In this document: positions 53,994-64,000 of the stretch, one piece after another
How positions within the stretch are numbered: the first letter of the stretch is position 1
Layout of the letters: each line of letters begins with the position of its first letter
DNA from: Euleptes europaea
Taxonomy: Eukaryota > Chordata > Lepidosauria > Squamata > Sphaerodactylidae
DNA: 64,000 bases
Direction of reading: 5' to 3'
Assembly (NCBI RefSeq): GCF_029931775.1
Contig: NC_079312.1
Span: 14,453,821 to 14,517,820 of the forward strand
The notes under the pieces: model-generated
The model's database searches: none
The model's input: the letters and a program-made list of their open reading frames with translations, nothing else
What the model was told of the DNA's origin: nothing
Made by a program: the position numbers and the translations under genes

Positions 53994-54560
53994 TGGCAAA
54001 GATCCAAACAGCACTCACAAGGTGCTAGAGATAAGGTAGTAATTTATAAAGGTGAGAATTTGTGCAAAAAAGTGAACATCTATACAAATGAAATACAATA
54101 AGAGACACATACACAATTTCAATAGGAATCCAGCAAAATACTAAGTTCAACAGAAAATATGGGTATCCTGTAAATCAGGTAAGTGAATGTATATTGTCCA
54201 TAACAGACTTCTTTTATACTTATAGGTAGCCGGAAAGCAGATGTCACAGGCAAGAGACGCGATGGAAAGATGTCAGGACGTGTCTTCCCATCGCGGCTCT
54301 TGCCTGTGACATCTGCTTTCCGGCTACCTATAAGTACAAAAGAAGTCTGTTATGGACAATATACATCGACTTACCTGATTTACAGGATACCCATATTTTC
54401 TGTTGAACTTCGTATTTTGCTGGATTCCTACTGAAATTGTGTACGCGTCTGTTATTGTATTTCATTTGTATAGATGTTCACTTTTTTGCGCAAATTCTCC
54501 CCTTCATAAATTACTTCCCTTCTCTCTAGCACCTTGTGAGCGCTGTCTGGATCTTTGCCA
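53994..54560. repeat. Long palindrome, arms about 277 bp, loop about 10 bp
   Basis: The left arm 53994-54270 and right arm 54282-54560 are inverted copies with well over 90% match by eye ('cggaaagcagatgtcacagg' against 'cctgtgacatctgctttccg'). The arms carry no recognised gene. The flanks show a related 'tctccagg..tcacctagaga' on each side, so it may have inserted into a hAT-like MITE with a duplication of about 20 bp. Transcription would give a long perfect-like hairpin RNA. Confidence 0.88.
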
Positions 54561-54599
54561 TTCTCCGTACAGCACGGAGCCTTCATTTTCTCCAGGCTC

Positions 54600-55300
54600 A
54601 CCTAGAGACGGGCAACCCTAAGGGGTGGCCCCGCCAGCCGAGAAGCAGGGATGGGGGGAAGAGGAGGAGGAGGAGGAGGGAGAGGCTGCCTGCAATGATC
54701 AGGAAGGGGAAGAACCGAGAAAGGGAACTACTGTTTGTACTCGGGGGCCATTTCTGCTCGCTCCTTTTTCGGGGGCGTCAGGCCTTCCGACTTCTCTCCT
54801 GAGCCCGGCCGCTTCTGGCGGGCTGATCACGGGCAACTGGACGGTGGCAAAAGAAACCAAGGAGCCAGCCGGTGTGGGACGATTCCCGCCCCCCTGCCCG
54901 GTGCCTCGGGGATCACCCGTCCGGGGGCCAGGATCTGCCCAGGGAAGCCCCCCTAACCCACCCACCCCTCTCTCTCCCCCGCTCCCCCCTCCCAGGAGCT
55001 CCCCAACTTCTTGCACCGCCCTCCTCCGCCCACCCCCTCCTGAAGAAACCAGAAACCTACCTGTCCTGCAACCGCGGAAAAGCCAGACTCTCCCTCCGGC
55101 CCGGGAAAAAGAGCTCGAGGGGGGCGCCCTAAGCCGCCCTCCTGGGAAACATGGGGGCTCCCAGCCACGTGGCTCCGCTCCCCTGTCCCCGCCAGGAAAC
55201 CCCCAGGCACAAAGACACGCCCAGTCGGGTTCAATCCCCGCCCTCACTTGCGAGGGCTTTTGGGAACTGTAGTTCACCGCGAGGAGGAGGAAAGACCCCC
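54600..55300 (-). promoter_or_regulatory. CpG-rich KRAB-ZNF-type promoter and 5' exon (copy alpha)
   Basis: GC- and CpG-rich DNA with a ZNF143/Staf-like motif on the minus strand, ACTACAGTTCCCAAAAG (55259-55275 area). About 200 bp downstream is a donor CAGGACAG|GTAGGT (exon end 55061). This fits a non-coding first exon leading to the KRAB exon at 48613. Long open frames on both strands follow from GC content. Confidence 0.55.
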
Positions 55301-56170
55301 CTGACAGCAAAGGCTCGTGTCCTTTTTAGGATCCTTCCTGCCCCCCTTTTCTTATTTCTCTGCTTCCAGGAGTTTTCGCGCGGCTGGGCTTCCTCTCCAC
55401 CCTGAAGAATGCAGGAGCACAAGGAAAGATTTGGAGAAAGTGTGTGTGGGGTGTGTGTGGTGGGGTGGTGGTGGTGGAGGGGGGGCATTGAGCTCCGTTT
55501 TTGAGTTACAAGCCCCCTGGGTGCCTTTCAGAAGGATAGCAGAGCTCCACCGGGTCAAACCAAACGCCCTGCCTCATCCAGCACCCTGGATGCCCACCCC
55601 ACCCCAGGATGCCCACCCCACCCCAGAGATTGGAGGCAACAGCCACCCCACAGAGTTGCCCCCAGCACACAGCAGTAGACTACCCCTGAACATGGAAGTT
55701 CTGTCTAGCCATCGTAACTAATACCCATCGATGGATCTTGCCACCTCCGCCAGCCTGTCTCATTCCCTTTGGAAAGCGATATCAGCAAGCGGCCATCACA
55801 TCTATTCATTGTTAGTGGCCATAAATTGAGTGCACAGTATGTGACGTAGGACTGCAGGACTTCTCTCTGGCTGCCCCGAGTCTGCTGCCAACCAAGTTCA
55901 TTAAGGGTCCCCCATTACTAGGGTTCCAGGTCCGGGTTGGGAAATACAGGGAGATTTTGGGGGTTCAACTCCTGGCATCTCCATTTAAAGCAACCAGGCA
56001 AGTAGGTGATGTGAAAGACCTCAGCCTTTTTAAAGTGATATCAAGTGGCCGTCATATCTCCTAGTTGTTAGCTGCCATAAACTGAGTGCACAGTACGTAG
56101 GTCTGTAGGACTTCTCTCTGGCTGTCCTCAGCCTGCTGCCAACCCAAGTCCATTAAGGGTCACCCATTAG

Positions 56171-56387
56171 TAGGGTTGCCAACTCCCGGTAGGGAAATTC
56201 TTGGAGATTTGGGGATGGAGCCTGAAGAGGGCAAGGTTTGGGGGAGGGAAGGGACTCCTCCGGGGCATAATGCCCTCAACTGCACCTCCAAAAGAGCCAT
56301 TTTTTCCAGGGGAGCTGATCTTTGTCATCTGGGGATCAGTTGTAATTCTGCGAGACATCTAGGCCAACCTAGAGTTTGGCAACCCTA
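56171..56387 (-). mobile_element. hAT-like MITE
   Basis: TAGGGTTGCCAACTCCCGG to GTTTGGCAACCCTA, opposite orientation to 454-650 judging from the G-rich first half. Paralogue of 57562-57779. Confidence 0.72.
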
Positions 56388-56699
56388 CCCAGAGTTCTTG
56401 CTCCTCCCCGCCCCCCCCCCCAAAGGCTCTGCTAAAGGGCCAAGCCCATAGGGTGGTATGAAGAAGCTGCCCTGCCATAAGGAAAGGCTGAAAGATAAAC
56501 CAAGGAACCACCCAGTGCGGAACGATTCCTGCCCCCCCCCCCCATCCCCGGTGTTTCGGAGATCACCCGTCCGTGTGCCAGGATCTTTCCCTGGAAGTAT
56601 CTCCCCCACCCCCAATGCTGGCTCTCTCTCTCCTGCTCCCTTCAAGGAGCACCCTGAGCCCATGCACAGTTCTCCTCCGCCCACCCCCTTGGTGCCCAG

Positions 56700-56960
56700 C
56701 ATCTCTTTAAGGAACCACAAACCCACCTTTCCTGCAACAGCGCCGAAGCCAAATTCTTCCTCCAGCCTGGGAAAAAAGAGCTACACGAGAGAGTCTCAAA
56801 CTTCCCTCCTAGGAGAAATGAATGGAGGCCTCCAACCACGTGGCTCCGCTTTCCCGCCCTCTCCAGAAACCCCCCCAAAGACACGCCCACTCACCTAAAT
56901 CTTTTCTGTGCAAATCTCTCTCCCTCGCAGGGGCTTTTGGGAACTGTAGTTCACAGGAAA
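56700..56960 (-). promoter_or_regulatory. KRAB-ZNF-type promoter and 5' exon (copy beta)
   Basis: Tandem paralogue of copy alpha with the same motif (gggaactgtagttc on the plus strand, near 56938-56952) and a donor GGAAAG|GTGGGT (exon end 56727). It is less CpG-rich than alpha. It may serve as an alternative promoter or be a relic. Confidence 0.5.
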
Positions 56961-57561
56961 GAGGAGACAAGGCTGCAATGGAACAAAAAGCCCCTGTTCT
57001 TTTTAGTATCCTTCCTGTCCCTCCTTTCTTATTTCTCTGCTTCCAGAAGTTTTCGCGTGGCTGGGCTTTATTTGTACACTGAAGAATGTGGAAATAGTCA
57101 CTTAAGTATTCGGAGAAAGGGGTTTTTTTTGGGGGGGGGGCAGTGAATCCTATGTTTGAGTTACAAGCCCCCTGCCTTTTGAGAAGAATAGCAGAGCTCC
57201 ACTGGGTCAAACCAGACGCCTGCCTCATCCAGCGTCCTGTTGTGGGCAGCCAGACGCATCTAGGAAGCCCACCCCAGAGATCGGAGGCAACAGCCACTTC
57301 ACGGAGTTGCCCCCAGCACCCAGCGGTAGACTGCCTCTGGACTTGGAGGTTCTATCTAGCCATCATAGCTAATAGCCACTGATGGACCTTGTCACCTCCA
57401 CCAGTCTGTCTTATTTCCTTTCAAAAGTGATATCAAGTGGCCGTCATATCTCCTAGTTGTTAGTTGCCATAAACTGAGTGCACAGTACGTAGGTGTGTAG
57501 GACTTCTCTCTGGCTGTCCTCAGCCTGCTGCCAACCAAGTCCATTAAGGGTCACCCATTAG

Positions 57562-57779
57562 TAGGGTTGCCAACTCCAGGTTGGGAAATTCCTGGAGATT
57601 CGGGGATGGAGCCTGAAGAGGGCAAGGTTTGGGGGAGGGAAGGGACTTCACCGGGGCATAATGCCCTCAACTGCACTTCCAAAAGGAGCCATTTTCTCCA
57701 GGAGAGCTGATCTTTGTCTTCTGGAGGTCAGTTGTAATTCTGGGAGATATCTACGCCAACCTAAAGGTTGGCAACCCTA
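57562..57779 (-). mobile_element. hAT-like MITE
   Basis: TAGGGTTGCCAACTCCAGG to GGTTGGCAACCCTA; duplicated together with its flank relative to 56171-56387. Confidence 0.75.
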
Positions 57780-60700
57780 CCCAGAGATCTTGCTCCCCCC
57801 AAAAAAAACACCCTCTGCCAAGGGGCCAAGCCTATAAGGTGGCATGAAGAAGCTGCCCTGCTGTAAGGAAAGGCACATTGGCAGATGCAGCCATCTTTCC
57901 AGAAGCCGTATGGGAAAGAAACTCTTGAGAAGTGCAAACTGAGGTATTCAGGAGGTCGTGTTTAGATGGGTAACAGGACTATTTATTTATTTAAAACATT
58001 TATTAGCCATCCTTACGGAGCTCAAGGTGGCTTACAATATAAATAACACAATAAAATATATTAACAACATAAAGCTAAAATCTAAGATCCCATCTCAGCA
58101 CTGCTAGTAAACATAACCAAATGCACTCCTAAATGAAACTGTCTTCAACTGCCTCCTAAAGATCGGACGTTTTTCATACCTTTTATACGATAATGAAATG
58201 TTTTAGAAATGGGATAAGGAATGTAGCAGCTTTCTCTCCACGGGGGCTTGGAGGTTCCCGTATGGAGGAGAAAGGTGGGCAGGCACAAAGCACCGGTCTC
58301 AGTATTAGGCCACTGAGGTACCCTTCATCAGTGTAAACGTTCCTTTGAATCACAGAAGCATGCCAAGGGAGGCGAGGGGAGAACTTATTTCTAAAAAGAG
58401 AGGTTCTGGGACTGTGTGGAGGCCCTGACCCTTAGTTCCAGCTGTGGGGGTGGGTGGCAGGTTCAGGGGAAGGCACTCAGTGTGTCCTCAAAGATATAAA
58501 TTGCGACTAGTGAAGTGCCCATGAAATCCCTCCCCCTCTTGTAAGACGTGTGTGTAGATAAACATGCATCAGCACTCTGCACACTCTCTAAGTACCTCAA
58601 AGCAGCACACAAATCTTTGCCCATACGAACTGCTTCCCCCTCCCTCCTCCTGTTCCCTCCCAGAATGTTTTTGGCAAGATCACTAACTTTCTCTCTCTGC
58701 TCTTCCGTTTCACCGCAACCTTGAAAGTACCCCTTGTTCCCTGTTAATAGGGAATCTGTGGCTTGAGCTAGTGCACCAGTATTAAAGAATCGCTTACATG
58801 TCAATTTCAATAGAACAATTAAACACTATGCGGTAATACCGGGATGATGAGAAATGTATCTTTATTTTGCAAACGTCATTAATGAAAAGTCTTTAAAAGT
58901 TCTTCCTGTCTGCTTATGTGGGTTCGCAATCCTCGGCTTGACAGCCAGGGCATTGTATTCCCAGTTCTGCTTATTCTCAAAACCAATAAACAAACTGTCA
59001 ATTTCACCGCATCTCAGCTCAGTTGTGTTGATTGGTAACTTAAGGTAAACTGAGGCACACCGTTTCGGCTTCACCCCCTTAAATACTTCCTAGATCACCA
59101 CTGATATCACACACAGCAATGGCCACCTCTGATGAGGGATTCCCTCTTCTCTCATGCACCCAGGTGGGAATACCTCTTCTGATGTGAAGCCTTTAACACA
59201 TGCATACAACTCCTAAAAGGGATGCAGGTTTTCCTGCACAATCCCTGCACTATGAATGTTGTAAATGATCGATAAGCTTTCAGCCCTGGTGCGTGGCATA
59301 GACATGCTTTGAAGGAATGTGTGGATGTGTTACGAGAATAGGAAGTTTTTTCCTACAGCAGATGAAATACAAGCCCGGAGCTGTGCTTTGCCAAGTCCAT
59401 TTTACAATAGAGGGCCACATGTTGAGGGATGAGCTTTCTGCCCTCATGCCGGGCTCAATATCACTCAAGTGAGAGTACACAAATCTTACTGTGTTGCAGC
59501 CCTTACTGGCAGCCTTATCAGGTAGGTACGTAGTCTGATCCTCACACTGCAGCTTGATGAAGGGGCAAATGCTGAGACCAAGAGAGAAAGCCTGACTAAG
59601 TCTGTGGGGGGTAGGCATGGTTAAAAGAGGGAGTAGCTCAAGAGGCAGCCGTTCTTGAGCTGCAATGTGTATATAGCTAGGCTGCCAGGCAGTTCAGTCA
59701 AGGTGCCAGGCAGTTCAGTCAAACTGCTGCCCCCCCCGAACAGCCCCCCCCATGCACTCACTAATAACTTAAAAAGCACATAATCAAAAAGAATGAGTGA
59801 GTGGCCACTGTAATGGAAATTGCAGAAGACAATTGTACTCACGAGGAGAGAGGTGGTGATCAATACAGCCCTTCCCCGTGTGAGAGCAATCTCAGGTAAT
59901 TAGGGAGTTAACTTTCACACAGCACTGTAAATAATGAGCACCTGGTAGTGGGAAAAATATATCTGGCTTTGCTCACTACTGAAGAAGAGAGAGAGAGGGA
60001 CTCCAGACACGAAGCCAGAGAGAGAAGGAGTGTCTGCAGAACAAGGACGGACTGCCAGAGAGGACGAAGCGGCTTGCTTGCTTGCCTCCCAGGAGACGAC
60101 TTCCCATCTTCTGAAGGTTATTAGCCTGGGTAAAGGGGTTAATTTTGTTTAATAAAACTGCATACCTTGTTTTCCCCAATACCTGCCTGTTGGAATCCGT
60201 TTGTTTTTCTAAACCATGGGCAATACAGCCCACACACCAGCCTGAACTGAAAGGGATGGGCAGGCAATGGTTTTGGCAGGATTTCACCCCTATGAGAACA
60301 GCTTAGCCTAACCTCTCACTAATTGAATGCACTGCACACAGAGGCTGTGCGGTCCAGGTTTTACATGCAGTGGACGCTCTAGACTTAAACTTGTCTGCCT
60401 TCCATAGAGACTATGGCAGGGGAGGGACAGAATTCTACTTTCAAAATAAGGATAGGGTTACAGGCCCTGTGCCTCCCAGAAAATGGCAGAGCTCCACTGG
60501 ATAGTAAAATACAAAGATAAGCAAAACCAAAGATTCATATTTATTTTAATCCCATCCTCTCAGCTGAACGAGTTTAAATACAGACTTGCCATAAGAGAAC
60601 AATACAACCACAACATCAATATCTAACATCTTATAAGCATCTGCACAGTGGCTATTTTGACTACTGACCCAAGGAAGCAAACCCCTCTATCCTGCTCCAG

Positions 60701-60890
60701 ATGCAGGTGTGATTGGCAGGTTCCTACTTGAGCATGGAAGACAGTGAGAAAACTCTCTCCCATTTAACACTAAGAAAAAAAACAAAGGCATTTATGCAAT
60801 TTCTCTGCATGAATACACTTGAGTACAGTAACACCAAAATGATGAGAAAGTCTCTTGCGCCTGTCTCAGCAATTAGACACTTTCTCTACT
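57780..60890. other. Intergenic DNA, no gene recognised
   Basis: About 57980-58180 resembles a diverged LINE or SINE 3' part ('cttacggagctcaaggtggc'). A 115-codon minus-strand open frame (58463-58810) and a 70-codon one (58862-59074) have no recognised domain; the latter leads towards a minus-strand AATAAA. 59872-60220 is flanked by CAATACAGCCC on both sides and holds AATAAA, so it may be a retro-insert of unknown type. Confidence 0.4.
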
Positions 60891-60899
60891 GTGTTATGG

Positions 60900-61840
<941 letters not shown>

Positions 61841-61856
61841 CTGCTTGAAGAGAGAT

Positions 61857-61982
61857 TCAGAAATCTGTTTCCACCTCCGGATCATCATCTCTTTCTTCAG
61901 ACACCCCTCCTGGCTGCCCCTGTCTCGCAGCCACCTCCAGAAAAGACATGGGGGGCCCTGAAGAAGGATTTCCCCAGTTCAT
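61857..61982 (-). pseudogene. KRAB start codon segment fused to zinc-finger linker
   Basis: A 41-codon frame from ATG at 61982: MNWGNPSSGPPMSFLEVA is the KRAB exon start, but it runs directly into [20 protein letters not shown], the linker normally found after the intron. The rest of the A box, the splice donor and the intron are gone. A second copy of the linker, with its own acceptor, follows at 61840. This arrangement implies duplication of the linker plus a deletion. Confidence 0.78.
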
Positions 61983-62099
61983 CTTCTCTCGCTGCTCCTG
62001 AATATTCACATGAGAAAGCATGGGTGAGTCATATGAAAAACATACAGAATATATCCAAGCGATAGTAAGACGCTGAGGAGTATCCCAGGAGTCATACAG

Positions 62100-62850
62100 A
62101 ATCTGGGAAAAGCAGAGGGCTGCCTTCTTGGAACAATAGTCCGAGCAACAGAGATTCAGAAAAGCATGCCCAACCGGACTTCCCTTGGGTCCAATTTGTT
62201 TAAAACTTGAATGGAATTCAATGCAAGCTGAGACAGAATGGCTGTTCCAGTAACCACAATAACATCCATTTTGCAGTATATAAAAATAGAAAAAGAAATG
62301 CTTGAAGGTGACATAGAATATGTTGTATAAAGCATTAATTGTACTGGATTGTCAGCCATAGAATACTGACAAATAGTTCAAGTTCTGCCAGGGAGACAGA
62401 GAAAACCCTTAGTTTGGAAACGCAGGCAGGCCGAGGGTTGGGAGGGCCTCATATGCTAGCACATGCCTCCACACCAAACATTTTCTTGCCCTGCTGGATC
62501 AGAGCAAGGCCCATCAAATCCAGCAGTCTGTTCACACAGTGGCTAACCAGGTGCCTTTAGGAAGCCACAAACAAGACGACTGCAGCAGCACCATCCTGCC
62601 TGTGTTCCACCGCACCCAAAATAATAAGCATGCTCCTCTGATAACATTTTATTGGCTGCAGAAAAGTAATAGCTCAAGGAAGAGGATTCCAACCTAGCCT
62701 TCCTGAGCAGCTAGATTTCTGTGAGCAGGAAACTTGGTTTGGAGGGGCATCCCACCACAGGAAGCCCTGCCCATAGTCTGCAGTTCTACACCCCTGGTGC
62801 AGGTTTTTCAGCCCAGGCAGGTTGAAGACTGGAGGACAGGGTTGTCAATT
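62100..62850. repeat. Duplicated upstream region (pairs with 52600-53660)
   Basis: Paralogous to 52600-53660. It contains an extra repeat at about 62485-62650 ('gctggatcagagcaaggccc', 'aaccaggtgcc') that is missing from the partner at about 53430. Confidence 0.7.
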
Positions 62851-62984
62851 CCTGCTTGAAATTTCCAGAGTTGGGGGGTGGGGTCTGTGGGGGCCTTAGT
62901 TTGGGGAGTACGGTGGTAGCCCCCGCAGGAGATTACCAGGCACCTGGAGGTTGGCAACCTTAACTGGGGTCCCAGCCAGCTGAT

Positions 62985-63291
62985 AACATAAGAAAGGCCC
63001 TGCTGGATCAGACCCAGGCCCATCAAGTCCAGCCGTCTGTTCACACGGTGGCCAACCAGGTGCCTCTAGGAAGCCCACGAACAAGACAACTGCAGGAGCA
63101 TCCTAATATAATAGGAATGCTCCTCTGATACTGGAGAGAATATGTATGCGTCATGACTAGTGCTCCCTTTGACTAACCCTGTTCCTTGGGGGAGAAAAAA
63201 AGAGGAATACCCATGCTGGATCAGACCAAGGTCCATCAAGTCCAGCAGTCTGGATCAACCAGGTGCCTCTAGGAAGCCCACTGATGTGGTA
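62985..63291. mobile_element. Interspersed repeat family ('ctgctggatcagac')
   Basis: 'ataagaaaggccctgctgga' + 'tcagacccaggcccatcaag' + 'tccag...aaccaggtgcc' at 62985-63130, again at about 63205-63291 and at 62485-62650. It is a common reptile repeat, probably SINE- or LINE-tail-derived; I cannot name the family. The last copy is cut by the retroviral LTR at 63292. Confidence 0.6.
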
Positions 63292-63721
63292 AACGGGTTC
63301 GTGGGGGGAGAGAGAGACCTGAGATCGTTATTTCAAGAAAACAGTTTATTTGCAGCTGCTGACTCAGAGGCCCTAATGGGCAGAAATCTCTGAGCCCCGA
63401 TTGTACTGAGGGAGAGATATTTATCCAAATTCAAGATATGACAACCCATCAACATTCAGGGTAGGCTGATAGCACTCCAGACATCGAGGCGGCTGTAGAG
63501 TTAACAGTTTCACCCAGTTCTTGTTATGGTTTACTGTAACCCTCCATGACTCTTGCCCCAGTTACTACAGACATAGACACAGAGATATCCTGCCCAGCAA
63601 CAAGCTATTCCCTTGCTGTCCTAATACATTTCAATACATTTACAGAAAGGAAAAGAGATTATTACCAATTGCTAAATCAGTGGATCTTCCATAGTCAGGG
63701 GAAGTCTACCTAGCTGTCTCA
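63292..63721 (-). mobile_element. 3' LTR of an endogenous retrovirus, minus strand
   Basis: On the minus strand it starts TGAGACAGCTAGG right after a polypurine tract (AAGGGGGGAA, 63722-63731) and ends CCACATCA, about 430 bp, with AATAAA near its 3' side (about 63345). The polypurine tract fixes it as a 3' LTR with internal sequence towards higher coordinates. Confidence 0.7.
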
Positions 63722-64000
63722 TTCCCCCCTTATGATACAAGACATACATATGGCTTGTCAATCATTCCTGTATTCCATTTCATCATACTTTCTATCACAA
63801 AATACACATTCCAGAACCCTCTTATCTCAGTGAACTGCTCACTCCAGCACTCAATCGACTTCCCAATTCTCATTCTGACCAACCTTCTAATTCCCATCCT
63901 GGGCACAATTAATTCAGGTCATCTTATACATTCTTAACAATTGATCTCACAAATACATCCCATCTCAAAATACGTCAGTTCTTGCTACTGAAATCCAACA
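63722..64000 (-). mobile_element. Internal 3' end of the endogenous retrovirus (cut by window)
   Basis: DNA upstream of the polypurine tract on the minus strand. I found no recognisable envelope motif in this short piece. The rest of the element and its 5' LTR lie outside the window. Confidence 0.5.

Larger units (their letters stand above)
54820..57640. repeat. Tandem duplication, unit about 1.6 kb
   Basis: 54880-56020 pairs with 56490-57560 ('gatcacccgtccg', 'aagttttcgcg', 'aactgagtgcacagtacgta'). A shorter third piece repeats at 56020-56390 and 57430-57780, each ending in a hAT-like MITE. Confidence 0.75.

Noticed and set aside
54625-55310. 200-codon open frames on both strands
   Set aside because: CpG-rich promoter-like DNA with few A/T stop codons; the tandem copy does not keep the frames.
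59872-60220. Insert with CAATACAGCCC on both sides and AATAAA
   Set aside because: It could be a retro-insert or LTR, but the ends are not TG...CA and no internal family signal was recognised, so it is not listed as an element of its own.

Overview
This window is nuclear DNA from a vertebrate, most likely a squamate reptile. The evidence is spliced KRAB/C2H2 zinc-finger genes, CR1 and L1 LINEs, Penelope-like elements, tRNA- and 5S-derived SINEs of the kind common in lizards, hAT and Tc1/mariner-like MITEs, and a chromodomain Ty3/gypsy element. No bacterial-type operons, CRISPR arrays or rRNA genes are present. Almost all recognisable host coding sequence belongs to one zinc-finger cluster read on the minus strand, grown by repeated tandem duplication and then heavily invaded by transposons.

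Layout. 1-830: hAT MITE copies. 833-6481: a young, nearly whole Ty3/gypsy chromovirus with two 613-bp LTRs and a 5-bp target duplication. 6770-17050: two tandem units, each with a small zinc-finger exon (9108-9856 and 15712-16466); a 399-nt candidate exon lies at 11222-11620. 17091-17422: a solo LTR. 18255-23079: an essentially full-length L1 with a twin-priming inversion. 24144-24203: an orphan 60-nt exon candidate. 25040-29900: two more units carrying the 399-nt exon (25412-25810 and 27881-28279).

31745-36740 and 39389-47280 are two copies of a KRAB zinc-finger locus. The left copy is a pseudogene. The right copy is a two-exon gene (48598-48445 joined to 45568-43452) encoding a KRAB A-box and about 21 C2H2 fingers. 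A composite Penelope-like element containing an 840-bp hAT sits exactly at the junction of the two copies. The gene's former 3' finger array survives as fragments split by three insertions (42311-43342, 41294-42027, 40505-41097), two with long target duplications and one with a TA target site.

53994-54560 is a nearly perfect palindrome with arms of about 277 bp. 54820-57640 is a tandem duplication of GC-rich, promoter-like DNA with ZNF143-type motifs and splice donors, probably 5' ends of KRAB zinc-finger genes. 60900-62010 is a third, decayed zinc-finger paralogue with an odd KRAB/linker fusion. 63292-64000 is the 3' end of a minus-strand endogenous retrovirus that runs off the window.

How it fits together: exon phases are all 1/1 (KRAB, 399-nt exon, 60-nt exon, finger exons), so the modules can be combined without breaking frame. 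The picture is a KRAB zinc-finger cluster, whose products usually silence transposons, being copied, shuffled and broken by the same classes of transposon. All assignments come from reading the sequence; no database search was run.
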